Of a stretch of DNA of 60,138 bases, positions 8,166 through 17,176 are shown one piece after another (the stretch's first letter is position 1; each line of letters begins with the position of its first letter). The DNA lies in the NCBI GenBank assembly GCA_019113745.1, contig DXGV01000032.1:1-60138 (forward strand), written 5' to 3'. The position numbers and the translations under genes were made by a program. Under the pieces are notes generated by a model. That model saw only the letters and a list, made by a program, of their open reading frames with translations. It searched no databases and was not told the DNA's origin. This DNA comes from Candidatus Blautia intestinavium. Its GTDB lineage: Bacteria > Bacillota > Clostridia > Lachnospirales > Lachnospiraceae.

Positions 8166-8999
8166 TTACAGAAGTCCCATCCGGTACATTTCGTGATATA
8201 TCCCGTCCTCCCAGACACTTTCACACACACGGTCGGCCATTTCCTTCAATTTTTCACAGGCGTTTCCCATGGCTATACTGATGCCTGCGGCCTTCATCAT
8301 GGCTAGATCATTCATACTGTCCCCAAAAGCCACCGTATCCCTCAGTTTTGCTCCGTAATATCCACAGATAAGCTCCATCCCCTTTCCTTTGTCCACCTCT
8401 TTCGGGATGATCTCCCCGTTAAAGCAGGACGTGCTGTCTCCGTAGGGAAAAATGGCGTAGTGGAACCTGTCCTGAAGATAAATCTTTGTTTTCTCTATTG
8501 CTTCCAGGTCCGTACTGGTAAAGCAGATTTTGTACGCGCCCTGTCCAGGATATTCCGCATAAGGACGGATGGGGATTCCTTTCTCTATCTCTTTCTGCAT
8601 ACGGATCAGCTCGGAATTTGTCCGGTCCGCCTGCGTCTGCTTAAGAAGAGCCTCCATCTGAGGATCCGTATAAATTCCCTCCGGAGTCTCAATCCTGCAG
8701 TACATTCCGTTTTCATGGAATACAGACAGACATTCCTGAATCGTCTTCTCCGGCAGAATGCGGTCCAGAAGGATCCTGCCGTCCGCTTCCACATGAGCGC
8801 CTGCGCTGGCTACCACACCGTCAAATCCCACTTCAAGGATTTCCCGGCCAATGATAGGCATGTTCCGGCCTGTACATAAGAATACTTTATTTCCCTTTTT
8901 TCTTGTGCCGCGCACCGCCTCTTTTACAAGAGGCGACGGCGCCGACAGATCAGAAACCAATGTTCCGTCTATATCTAAAAATATCATTTTTCCGTTCAT
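8166..8999 (-). CDS. HAD-family phosphatase (Cof type)
   Basis: A 277-residue hydrolase. Start at 8999 chosen because AGAGGAA lies 5-6 bases before it; the longer frame from 9017 has no good site. Motif I is FLDIDGTLV (nucleophile Asp), motif II is in FLCTGR, and motif IV is FGDSMNDLAMMKAAG followed by SIAMGNA. A C2B cap lies between. Cof-type enzymes dephosphorylate sugar phosphates or flavin precursors with loose specificity. It lies 42 bases downstream of the PTS gene in the same direction, so a role in sugar-phosphate relief is possible but only inferred. Confidence 0.92.
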   Translation of the reverse strand: MNGKMIFLDIDGTLVSDLSAPSPLVKEAVRGTRKKGNKVFLCTGRNMPIIGREILEVGFDGVVASAGAHVEADGRILLDRILPEKTIQECLSVFHENGMYCRIETPEGIYTDPQMEALLKQTQADRTNSELIRMQKEIEKGIPIRPYAEYPGQGAYKICFTSTDLEAIEKTKIYLQDRFHYAIFPYGDSTSCFNGEIIPKEVDKGKGMELICGYYGAKLRDTVAFGDSMNDLAMMKAAGISIAMGNACEKLKEMADRVCESVWEDGIYHEMYRMGLL

Positions 9000-9041
9000 G
9001 GTGTTTCCTCTGCTCATAATTTATCCGTCTTTTTTGCGGCA

Positions 9042-10931
9042 TTATTCTGACGGCATCCTTTCGATCACGGCTGCCGGCGTATCTTTATCCATAGCTCCGG
9101 GGCCGGACACCTTAAGTTTCTTATCCTCCGGAAGATCCGTAAAGATCATGGGGATCACCGTATCGTAACCTGCCTTTTCAATCTGCTCCTTATCAAACTC
9201 GATCAGAAGCTGTCCTCTTTTTACTGTATCTCCGTCTTTTACATGAGCGGTAAAATATTTTCCCTGCAGATTCACCGTATCCACTCCGATATGGATCAGA
9301 ATTTCTGTTCCGTATGTACTGGCAAAACATACAGCATGTTTTGTGTCAAAAACGCTTAAGATCGTTCCGTCTGCGGGAGCATATACCTTTCCTTCCTCCG
9401 AGATTACCGCAATGCCGTCCCCAAGTACCTTGTTTGCGAAAGTTTCATCCTTGACGTCCTCCATGGCAATGTCCTGTCCTTTTGCATAGCCGAAAAATTC
9501 CTCTTTCTCCGGAGCTTCTGCCTGAACGCTTTCTTTTCCGGAGCCATCCTCTTCCTGGGCCGTCACGCTGTCATCGTCCGTCTCCGCAGGCTTTGCCGCA
9601 GGAACATCCGCCACGTCCGGGGTCTGATCCATAAATCTTCCCAGAACCAGCGTCATGAAAAAGCCTCCCGCAATAGCCACTCCATGGGCGATCACATAAT
9701 TCACATATCCGTTTCCCGCCGGATCCGCAAGAGCGATTCCCGGCAGAACAGTAGTTCCAAATCCTACTGCCGCAAGATTTGTAAAGTATACCACCAGACC
9801 GCCTAAGGCGCCGCCGATGATAGGGAAGCGGTACCGGAGGTTAATACCGAACAGAGCCGGCTCTGTAATGCCGAAAAGCACTGAAATAAAACTGGGAATA
9901 CAAAGTTCTCTTGTTTTTACGCTTTTTCTGTGAAGGACCAGATATCCAAGAACGGCGCCGCCCTGAGCGATGATCGCCACAGACATCAGAGGATTCAAAA
10001 AGTTTCTTCCGGTATCTGCCAGAAGCTGGGCCTCGATAGCTCCGAATATATGATGCAGTCCTGTGATCACCACAAGCTGCTGCAGTCCGGAGAATGCGGC
10101 ATATCCCACCGCGCCCAGATTCTGTGTCATCCATACAAGAGCGTTGGTGATCCCTGAAGAAAGTCCCCGTCCCACAGGGCCGATAATGGTGAACAGAAGC
10201 AGCGCTCCTACCAGTGTTGTTAAAAGCGGAGACACCAGAAGACGGATTACCTCCGGAACCTTTTTTTCAAAGAAAATATCAAGTTTTGCCGTTACAAAGC
10301 CCATCAGAAGGGCTACGATAATACCGCCCTGAAAACCTACAAGCTCCACACCCAGTCCAAAAATATGGAGAGTTGTCACCTCGACAGTTCCCTGGGCTGC
10401 CGAATAGGCGTTTGCCAGACTGCCGCTGAGCATGATACATCCCATCACAATGCCGAGAATCGGCCTGCCGCCGAACCTTTTGCATGCGCTGTAGGCCACT
10501 GCCAGAGGCAGAAAATCAAAAATAGCGCTGGATGCGATATTGATAAGCCTGTTGATTCCGAATAAGGTATCGTTGGCCTGCACCACCTCCAGATTTCCCA
10601 GTACGCCGGAAAGTCCGGTAAGAAGGGCCGCTGCCAGGATTCCCGGCATAATGTCCACGAAAACGTCAGACAGCGCCTTGATGATCCGCTGAAGAGGGTT
10701 CATCTTCTTATTCGCCACTGTTTTCAGATCACTTAAGCTCATATTTTTCATGTTATTATAATCTGCAAAGACTTCATATACATCATTGACCAGACCTGCC
10801 CCGAAGATGATCTGTACCTGGTCGCCTGCTACAAATACGCCTTTCGCCAGATCCACGTCTTCTATGGCCTTCAGATCCGCCTTGTCGTTATCTTTAAGAA
10901 CGATCCTCAGGCGGGTGGCACAGTGAGCCAC
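9042..10931 (-). CDS. PTS sugar transporter EIIBCA (sucrose/trehalose type), open part of a gene with an early stop
   Basis: From the GTG at 10931 this gives 629 residues: EIIB with the phosphorylated Cys in AHCATRLR, about ten EIIC membrane helices (residues about 80-430) with the signature FGITEPALFGINLRYRFP, and a C-terminal EIIA-Glc domain with active-site region EILIHIGVDTV. It imports and phosphorylates a disaccharide or glucoside; EIIC looks closest to sucrose/trehalose carriers, but the substrate is not certain. The real start is probably the ATG at 11015, yet TAA at 10973-10971 lies in frame, so the first 31 residues would be lost or the gene is dead. The GTG has no well-placed ribosome site: AGGAGG is 19 bases away. 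Confidence 0.8.
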   Translation of the reverse strand: MAHCATRLRIVLKDNDKADLKAIEDVDLAKGVFVAGDQVQIIFGAGLVNDVYEVFADYNNMKNMSLSDLKTVANKKMNPLQRIIKALSDVFVDIMPGILAAALLTGLSGVLGNLEVVQANDTLFGINRLINIASSAIFDFLPLAVAYSACKRFGGRPILGIVMGCIMLSGSLANAYSAAQGTVEVTTLHIFGLGVELVGFQGGIIVALLMGFVTAKLDIFFEKKVPEVIRLLVSPLLTTLVGALLLFTIIGPVGRGLSSGITNALVWMTQNLGAVGYAAFSGLQQLVVITGLHHIFGAIEAQLLADTGRNFLNPLMSVAIIAQGGAVLGYLVLHRKSVKTRELCIPSFISVLFGITEPALFGINLRYRFPIIGGALGGLVVYFTNLAAVGFGTTVLPGIALADPAGNGYVNYVIAHGVAIAGGFFMTLVLGRFMDQTPDVADVPAAKPAETDDDSVTAQEEDGSGKESVQAEAPEKEEFFGYAKGQDIAMEDVKDETFANKVLGDGIAVISEEGKVYAPADGTILSVFDTKHAVCFASTYGTEILIHIGVDTVNLQGKYFTAHVKDGDTVKRGQLLIEFDKEQIEKAGYDTVIPMIFTDLPEDKKLKVSGPGAMDKDTPAAVIERMPSE

Positions 10932-10970
10932 GCCCTGGATATTCTCTTTTCCTCCTACTAATTTTGTCAG

Positions 10971-11015
10971 TTAGATGGAGATTTTTTCATATCTTTGCCG
11001 CTTATTTGCATCCAT
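10971..11015 (-). pseudogene. 5' end of the PTS gene: ATG, 14 codons, then in-frame TAA
   Basis: ATG at 11015-11013 follows a strong AGGAGGAG and reads MDANKRQRYEKISI, then TAA at 10973-10971. After the stop the same frame continues LTKLVGGKENIQGVAHC, the normal EIIB N-terminal helix, so this is the natural start with one nonsense codon. One base change from GAA, CAA or AAA explains it. A base-calling error is also possible. Confidence 0.75.
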
Positions 11016-11115
11016 ATCAAATGCTCCTCCTTCTCTTTTCGCTGCAAAAATGTCCGCCTTACGATCCGTCTGTGGCCACAGGAACAAGAAAAACGTCCGG
11101 CTTTTCATTTCCTTC

Positions 11116-11144
11116 TTGTATGTCCTATTATATCCCGCTATAAT
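11116..11144 (+). promoter_or_regulatory. Sigma-A promoter of the AraC regulator
   Basis: TTGTAT, 17 bases, then a perfect TATAAT, about 58 bases before the AraC start. The divergent PTS gene starts at 11015. A 12-base palindrome CTGTGGCCACAG at 11082-11093 lies between the two genes and is a possible operator. Confidence 0.55.
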
Positions 11145-11202
11145 CATAATTACATGGAGATATGTGACTTTTATATCGAAGTTTATGACATAAGGAGTTT
11201 TT

Positions 11203-12033
11203 ATGGAGGATTATATTTTTTCCAACGATTTTACAAGAAACATCGACGCAATGATCTATACCTGCGGATACGAGGACTGCGCGCCGGGGCACAGCTATGG
11301 TCCTGTTTTAAGAAACGGATATCTGATCCACTATATTCTGAAAGGGCAGGGTATTTATAAAGCCCGGGGGAAGATTTTCCGCCTTGGTCCGGGAGACGCC
11401 TTTCTTATCTGTCCCGGGGAACTGATCTATTATCAGGCAGATATGAAAGAGCCCTGGAGCTACACCTGGATCGGTATGCAGGGCATCAAGATCAAAGGCT
11501 ATCTGGAGCGGACCACTCTTCCGGATAAGCTGACTGTCCATTACGGCCAGGACGACCAGATGCGGCTTTGTCATGAAAAAATGTTCGAGGCGGATAAGCT
11601 TCCCCGAAACCGTGATCTTATTATGAACAGCATTATGTATGAGTATCTTTTTCTGTTGGCACGGAAGTTTCCCAATGACCAGCTTTCTGTCAGCGAGAAA
11701 AAATCCGACTATGTGGAAAAGGCTCTGAAATTTATCGAAGCCCGCTACTGCGATCCTGTCACAATTCAGGATATTGCGGATGATCTGAACATCAACCGCT
11801 CCTACCTGCACCGGCTCTTTAAATCTTTCACCGGCTTTTCCATCCAGGGATACCTTCTTGATTACAGAGTCAGACAGGCCTGTATCCTTTTGAGAGATAC
11901 AGACCTGTCTGTCCGGGTGATCGCGCACTCTGTAAGCTACGCCGATCCATTATATTTTTCCAGGATCTTTCATCAGAAAATGGGGATGAGCCCCAGCGAT
12001 TACCGGAATCATATCCGGCGCCAAAAATCCTGA
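11203..12033 (+). CDS. AraC-family transcriptional regulator
   Basis: A 276-residue regulator starting after AAGGAG. The N-terminal half is a cupin sugar-sensing domain (GHSYGPVLRNGYLIHYILKG, then FRLGPGDAFLICPGE and SYTWIGMQG), typical of raffinose/melibiose-type AraC proteins. The C-terminal half has two helix-turn-helix motifs: IQDIADDLNINRSYLHRLFK and VRVIAHSVSYADPLYFSRIFH, ending GMSPSDYR. It is divergent from the PTS gene and so is its likely activator. Its stop lies 4 bases from the convergent mmsB-type gene. Confidence 0.92.
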   Translation: MEDYIFSNDFTRNIDAMIYTCGYEDCAPGHSYGPVLRNGYLIHYILKGQGIYKARGKIFRLGPGDAFLICPGELIYYQADMKEPWSYTWIGMQGIKIKGYLERTTLPDKLTVHYGQDDQMRLCHEKMFEADKLPRNRDLIMNSIMYEYLFLLARKFPNDQLSVSEKKSDYVEKALKFIEARYCDPVTIQDIADDLNINRSYLHRLFKSFTGFSIQGYLLDYRVRQACILLRDTDLSVRVIAHSVSYADPLYFSRIFHQKMGMSPSDYRNHIRRQKS

Positions 12034-12037
12034 CTCT

Positions 12038-13210
12038 TTATTTTACAATAAAGGATTTTCTCTTGCTTACTACATCGAAGATAACGGCTGCCAGAAGAAC
12101 AAGGCCTTTTACAACCTTCTGCATATTCTGGTCAACGCCCATGATACTCATACCAAGGTTCAGAACACCCATCAAAAGAGCACCGATGATAACGCCGGGC
12201 ACCGTTCCTGTTCCGCCGTATGCGGAAGCACCGCCGATGAAGCAGGCGCCGATGGCGTCCATCTCGAAGTTTGTTCCTGCAGTAGGATTGGAAGAATTCA
12301 GACGGGCGGTAGTCACCATACCCGCGATCGCTGCCAGGAATCCCATGTTCAGGTATGCAAGGAAGTATACTCTGTTGGTGTTGATACCGGAGAGTTTCGT
12401 TGCTTTCTCATTGCCGCCTACAGCGTAGAAGTAACGTCCCGCTGTAGTCTTGGAAGAGATGTATGTATAGATTGCGATCACTACCGCGATCCATACAAGA
12501 GAGTTAGGAATGCCTTTATACTGTGCAAGGCGGAACATAAACGCCAGGACTGCGGCACAGATCACTACCATCTTTACAACAACTCCGGTCAAAGGCTCTA
12601 CACGATAACCTTTTTTCACACGGCTCATACGTCCTTTCAGCACCATCAGCACATAGATGACGCAGACAACGATTCCCACTGCAAAGCAGGTAATATTAAA
12701 GCCTTCTCCGCCGAAGAAATCCGGAATGTAGTTGTTGAACAGCGCCAGGAAGTCATCCGGCATGGGAGCCAGAGTCATACCTCCTAAGACTACATTGGAA
12801 AGTCCACGGAAAACAAGCATTCCCGCCAGGGTAACGATAAAGGGAGGAATCCTTACATAAGCGATCCAGAATCCCTGCCACGCTCCAATGAGAATACCTA
12901 CCAGAACCATTACCAGCATACTCAGGTAAGAGTTCATTCCGTTGTTTACCATCATGCTTCCGCCTACGGCTCCGATAAAGCAGACTACAGAACCTACGGA
13001 CAGGTCGATGTTTCCACCTGTCAGGATACAGAACAGCATACCGGTTGCCAGAATAAATACATAGGCGTTCTGGGCGATCAGGTTATTGACGTTCTGGGGA
13101 AGAAGCATCTTTCCCCCTGTATTCACGGTAAAAAGGATCACCACTGCCACCAGGACGATGACCATGGTATATTTTTTTAATACTTCAGAAATTCTTATTT
13201 TATTTTCCAT
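12038..13210 (-). CDS. mmsB: Monosaccharide ABC transporter permease (MmsB/GguB type)
   Basis: A 390-residue integral membrane protein with about ten to eleven helices. It carries the BPD_transp_2 signature GGNIDLSVGSVVCFIGAVGG early on, AVGGNEKATKLSGIN in the cytoplasmic loop and ACFIGGASAYGGTGTVPG near the end. The extra long middle part is typical of multiple-monosaccharide permeases such as MmsB, GguB or XylH rather than the shorter RbsC. It forms the channel for the ATPase 2 bases upstream and the binding protein at 14824. Substrate range in this family includes xylose, arabinose, galactose and glucose. Confidence 0.9.
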   Translation of the reverse strand: MENKIRISEVLKKYTMVIVLVAVVILFTVNTGGKMLLPQNVNNLIAQNAYVFILATGMLFCILTGGNIDLSVGSVVCFIGAVGGSMMVNNGMNSYLSMLVMVLVGILIGAWQGFWIAYVRIPPFIVTLAGMLVFRGLSNVVLGGMTLAPMPDDFLALFNNYIPDFFGGEGFNITCFAVGIVVCVIYVLMVLKGRMSRVKKGYRVEPLTGVVVKMVVICAAVLAFMFRLAQYKGIPNSLVWIAVVIAIYTYISSKTTAGRYFYAVGGNEKATKLSGINTNRVYFLAYLNMGFLAAIAGMVTTARLNSSNPTAGTNFEMDAIGACFIGGASAYGGTGTVPGVIIGALLMGVLNLGMSIMGVDQNMQKVVKGLVLLAAVIFDVVSKRKSFIVK

Positions 13211-13212
13211 GA

Positions 13213-14751
13213 TTATTCTCCTTTGCTTGATTTCAAAATACGTGACATGATCATTTCCTGGGTTGCTTCTTTGCCGTCTACCTCGCCGACGATCTTTCCT
13301 TCATTCATGATGTAGATACGGTCGGACATTCCCAGTACTTCCGGAAGTTCTGAGGAAATCATGATCACCGATTTCCCTGCCGCTACCAGATCGTTAATGA
13401 TACAGTAGATTTCATATTTTGCGCCTACGTCGATTCCTCTTGTAGGCTCGTCAAGGATCAGGATATCCGGTTCTGTAAACATCCATTTTGCCAGCAGAAC
13501 CTTCTGCTGGTTTCCGCCGCTTAAGTTTCCTACGTTCTGCTCCACTGTGGGACATTTTGTCTTCAGCTTTTCCCTGTACTCCTCGGCTACCGCGTACTCC
13601 TTGTCCACGTCAAGGACTCCATGAGAGCTTACTGCCTTTAAGTTCGCCAGGGTGGTGTTGATCTTGATGGGATTGCTGAGGATCAGTCCGTTGCCCTTAC
13701 GGTCTTCTGTCACATAGGCCAAGCCGTGCCGGATGGCTTCTGTCACAGTGTTCAGCTTTACTTCCTTTCCATTAAGGAATATCTGTCCGCTGATCCCCGT
13801 TCCATAGCTTTTTCCGAAAATACTCATGGCAAGCTCGGTTCTTCCTGCCCCCATCAGTCCGGAAATTCCTACCACCTCGCCTTTATGTACCTTAAAGGAA
13901 ACATTGTCCACTACTTTTCTTTCTGAGTAAAGAGGATGATGAACCGTCCAGTTCTTTACCTCCATGACCACATCGCCGATCTTTGTATCAGGACGCTTCG
14001 GGAAACGGTCTGTCAGTTCACGTCCTACCATTCCCTGAATGATACGCGCCTCGGAGATATCGTCTTTTTCCTTGTCCAGCGTTTCGATAGTGGAGCCGTC
14101 ACGGATAACTGTGATCTTGTCCGCCACATAGGAGATCTCGTTCAGTTTGTGAGAGATAATGATGGAAGTCATCCCCTCTTTTTTGAATTTCAGAAGAAGG
14201 TCCAGAAGCGCTTTGGAATCATCTTCATTCAGAGAGGCCGTCGGCTCATCAAGAATTAAAAGCTTTGCATGTTTCGCCAGTGCCTTGGCGATTTCCACAA
14301 GCTGCTGCTTTCCTACTCCGATATCCTTGATCAGCGTACGGGAAGACTCTTCCAGACCTACTGTTTTCAGATACTCGTCTGCTTCCCCATAGGTTTCGTT
14401 CCAGTTGATAGAGTACGATTTTCCCTTTTCATTTCCCAGATACATATTCTCGCCTATGGTCATATAGGGGATCAGAGCAAGCTCCTGATGGATGATAACG
14501 ATGCCTTTTTCTTCACTGTCCTTGATCTTTGCAAAGCGGCAGATCTCGCCGTTGTAAATAATATCTCCCTCATAGGAGCCGTATGGATAAATCCCGCTCA
14601 GTACGTTCATCAGCGTGGATTTTCCTGCGCCGTTCTCTCCTACCAGCGCATGGATCTCTCCTTCTTCCACCTTCAGGTTTACGTTATCCAGGGCCTTTAC
14701 ACCGGGGAATGTTTTGGTAATATTTTTCATTTCCAAAAGTATCTTAGCCAA
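13213..14751 (-). CDS. mmsA: Monosaccharide ABC transporter ATP-binding protein (MmsA/GguA type)
   Basis: A 512-residue protein with two fused ABC domains. The first has Walker [10 protein letters not shown] and Walker [12 protein letters not shown]; the second has signature LSGGNQQKV and Walker [15 protein letters not shown], with its Walker A degenerate (GLMGAGRTE), as in RbsA/MglA/GguA proteins. The start is TTG at 14751, 7 bases after GGAGG; the next Met is 7 codons in. It powers uptake through the permease that follows 2 bases later. Confidence 0.93.
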   Translation of the reverse strand: MAKILLEMKNITKTFPGVKALDNVNLKVEEGEIHALVGENGAGKSTLMNVLSGIYPYGSYEGDIIYNGEICRFAKIKDSEEKGIVIIHQELALIPYMTIGENMYLGNEKGKSYSINWNETYGEADEYLKTVGLEESSRTLIKDIGVGKQQLVEIAKALAKHAKLLILDEPTASLNEDDSKALLDLLLKFKKEGMTSIIISHKLNEISYVADKITVIRDGSTIETLDKEKDDISEARIIQGMVGRELTDRFPKRPDTKIGDVVMEVKNWTVHHPLYSERKVVDNVSFKVHKGEVVGISGLMGAGRTELAMSIFGKSYGTGISGQIFLNGKEVKLNTVTEAIRHGLAYVTEDRKGNGLILSNPIKINTTLANLKAVSSHGVLDVDKEYAVAEEYREKLKTKCPTVEQNVGNLSGGNQQKVLLAKWMFTEPDILILDEPTRGIDVGAKYEIYCIINDLVAAGKSVIMISSELPEVLGMSDRIYIMNEGKIVGEVDGKEATQEMIMSRILKSSKGE

Positions 14752-14777
14752 TGATGTCCCTCCTTTTCCTAAATTTA

Positions 14778-14804
14778 CAGGCGGGGGAGAAACGCCCCCG
14801 CCTG
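14778..14804 (-). terminator. GC-rich intercistronic hairpin after the binding protein
   Basis: A perfect 10-bp stem CAGGCGGGGG/CCCCCGCCTG with a 7-base loop between the binding-protein stop and the ATPase start. The T-tract is weak, so it more likely stabilises the upstream message or gives partial termination, favouring the binding protein. Confidence 0.6.
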
Positions 14805-14823
14805 TGTCCGTGTCATAATGAAA

Positions 14824-15900
14824 TTATTTTAACTGGTCTGCTGTGTAGTATCCGGAGTCAACGAGGATTTCCTCATAGTTGTCTGCCGTTACAACAACCG
14901 GTTCGCAAAGATATGTGGGGATTGCGCCTGTTCCATTGTCGTAGGATTCTGTATCATTTACTTCCGCTTCTTCTCCGTTCAGCACTGCCTCAACCATGGT
15001 AACAACCTGGTCTGCCAGTGTACGGGTATCTTTGAAGATATCCATTGCCTGTTTTCCTGCTGCCAGATTCTTTACATTCGGAAGGTCACAGTCCTGTCCT
15101 GTGATAACAGGATATTCACCTGTATAGGAAGCTGCCAGAGAGTTTGCTACGCCAAGAGCTGTGGAGTCGTTGGAGCAGAGAACTGCGTCCAGATTCGTTC
15201 CGTCGGAATAGTTTCCTGCAATAATGGTATCCATTCTGTCCTGAGCCTTTGCGGAATCCCATGCCTGGGTAGCGCATGTCTCAAAATCTGTCTGGCCGGA
15301 TTTTACAACAAGTTTTCCTTCGTCAATGTACGGCTGAAGAACATCCATAGCGCCTCCGTAGAAGAAGGTTGCATTGTTATCGTCCGGTGCTCCCGCTACG
15401 ATCTCCAGGTTAAAGGGACCATCTTCCTCTTCAAGGTTCAGCGCGTCCACAATATATTCACCTTGTTTCTGGCCTATCATGTAGTTGTCAAATGTTGCGT
15501 AGTAAGTTACTGCGTCGGATTCCATCAACAGACGGTCATAAGCGATAACCGGGATTCCGGCTTCCTTCGCCTGTCCCAGAGGCTCGCCCAGAGAGCTTCC
15601 GTCAATGGATGCGATTACCAGGATATCGCAGCCGTTGGAGATCATGTTCTCTACCTGGGATACCTGTGTAGCAACCTCATTAGAAGCATACTGAAGGTCT
15701 ACTTCATAGCCGGCCTCTTCCAGAGCCTTCTTCATGTTGTCGCCGTCCTGATTCCATCTCTGGAGATCCTTGGTGGGCATTGCAACGCCGACAAGTTTCT
15801 TCTCGTCATCGGCCTTTACTTCTTTTGCCATTCCCGGAACTGCAACCATTCCTGCCACCATGCATAAGGTCAGTAAACCTGCAACTGCTTTTTTCTTCAT
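14824..15900 (-). CDS. Monosaccharide-binding protein (ChvE type)
   Basis: A 358-residue secreted binding protein. The ATG at 15900 follows GGAGG and starts a signal peptide (MKKKAVAGLLTLCMVAG... cleaved near GMA|KE). The type I periplasmic fold shows VGVAMPTKDLQRWNQDG, the ligand-site run YASNEVATQVSQVENMI, IPVIAYDRLL and GQDCDLPNVKNL, as in ChvE and XylF-like proteins. It delivers aldoses to the MmsAB pair. A 195-base gap in front holds an extended -10 (TGCTATAGT on the minus strand), so it starts its own transcript, probably driven by the YesN-type regulator upstream. Confidence 0.9.
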   Translation of the reverse strand: MKKKAVAGLLTLCMVAGMVAVPGMAKEVKADDEKKLVGVAMPTKDLQRWNQDGDNMKKALEEAGYEVDLQYASNEVATQVSQVENMISNGCDILVIASIDGSSLGEPLGQAKEAGIPVIAYDRLLMESDAVTYYATFDNYMIGQKQGEYIVDALNLEEEDGPFNLEIVAGAPDDNNATFFYGGAMDVLQPYIDEGKLVVKSGQTDFETCATQAWDSAKAQDRMDTIIAGNYSDGTNLDAVLCSNDSTALGVANSLAASYTGEYPVITGQDCDLPNVKNLAAGKQAMDIFKDTRTLADQVVTMVEAVLNGEEAEVNDTESYDNGTGAIPTYLCEPVVVTADNYEEILVDSGYYTADQLK

Positions 15901-16095
15901 ACTTAGATCCTCCAATCTTTTTTTGTTTTGGGATACGTCCCTTCTCTTTAAGATGGTTTTACTATAGCACAGACAGTTCTGGAAATAGTTGGCAAGCATC
16001 TGTAAATTTTTGAGAAAAAGAAAAATGCCCTGCAGGATGCAAGACATTTTTGTGCCAAAAATATGCTATTGACTTTTTCTTTCCGCCGTTTTCTT

Positions 16096-17172
16096 TTATC
16101 CCATGAGGTCCTTCTGGACATTAAGATAAACGTCCTCTCTGCTGTAAAGCCCGCTGTCGATCACAATCTCATCCAGATTGTCTCTGTTTACCGCCACAGG
16201 CTCCAGAAGAAGAGCCGGAACGTCGTAGGAGCCATCGTTCATTACAGCCCCTCTCGTATCAATATCTTCTCCACGAGCCAGCTTTACGGCAAATTCCGCC
16301 GCAGTCTCCGCTTCTTTTTCCATCTGTTTAAATACAGTCATGGACTGGGTTCCCTCTACGATCCTCTGGCAGGCCGTAAGATCTCCGTCCTGTCCTACCA
16401 CCGGGATGCTTCCCGCTCTTCTTGTCTCTGCCAGAGTCGTGATCACCTGATTGGCGATTCCGTCATTGCCGCACATGATCCCCGCCACGTCCGGAAATTT
16501 CTCCAGTCCCTCGTTTAAAGCATCTACAGACAGTTCCGCCCTCCAGCCCTGGCAGTTGGCCGTATAGACTACTTTCAGGCTGCTGCCGGAAAGTACCTTC
16601 TGGAATCCTTTGCGGACAAGTTCTACATTATTGTCCTCCTCCGAACCCTGGATCATAAAGATCTCTCCGTTTTCCGGCACCTCTTTCACAAGAGTTTCCG
16701 CCATGAGCTCTCCTACTTTTTCATTATCAAAAGATATGTAGAGGTCTGTGCCCGCATTCTGTATGAGACGGTCATAGGAGATTGTTTTGATTCCGGCGTC
16801 CTTTGCCTCAGTCATCACTTCGGACAGAGCCTGACAGTCCGTAGCTACTACCACAAGAACGTCCACCTGCTTCCGGATCAGATAACGGATCTGGTCGATC
16901 TGCTCCTCTACGTCTCCATTGGCATTCTGTACATTTGTCTCCGCTCCGAGAGACTCCGCCGCCGCCACAAAAGCGTCCCTGTCCCTGAGCCAGCGGTCCA
17001 GCACAAAGGTGTCAAAACTCAGACCGATGCTTATTCCGCTTTCTTCCTGTACAGCCTCTGTCTCCTCTGTTTCTTCCTGCTGTGTCTCCCTGCCTTTGCA
17101 GCCCGCAAAGAGCAGGCTGCCTGACAGGATGAGAACTCCCGCTGCCAGAACCGCCGCTTTTCTTCTCTTCAT
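16096..17172 (-). CDS. Second sugar-binding lipoprotein (XylF/ChvE-like)
   Basis: A 358-residue binding protein. The start at 17172 gives a lipoprotein signal with lipobox LLFAGC; the longer frame from 17199 overlaps the regulator. A Glu/Thr/Gln linker follows the Cys, then the type I fold: IGLSFDTFVLDRWLRD, NANGDVEEQIDQIRYLI, IKTISYDRLIQNAG and VVGQDGDLTACQRIVEG. It is paralogous to the protein at 14824 but sits in the operon of the sensor genes, 4 bases after the response regulator. So it may serve the sensor or share the transporter. Confidence 0.88.
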   Translation of the reverse strand: MKRRKAAVLAAGVLILSGSLLFAGCKGRETQQEETEETEAVQEESGISIGLSFDTFVLDRWLRDRDAFVAAAESLGAETNVQNANGDVEEQIDQIRYLIRKQVDVLVVVATDCQALSEVMTEAKDAGIKTISYDRLIQNAGTDLYISFDNEKVGELMAETLVKEVPENGEIFMIQGSEEDNNVELVRKGFQKVLSGSSLKVVYTANCQGWRAELSVDALNEGLEKFPDVAGIMCGNDGIANQVITTLAETRRAGSIPVVGQDGDLTACQRIVEGTQSMTVFKQMEKEAETAAEFAVKLARGEDIDTRGAVMNDGSYDVPALLLEPVAVNRDNLDEIVIDSGLYSREDVYLNVQKDLMG

Positions 17173-17176
17173 ATTT

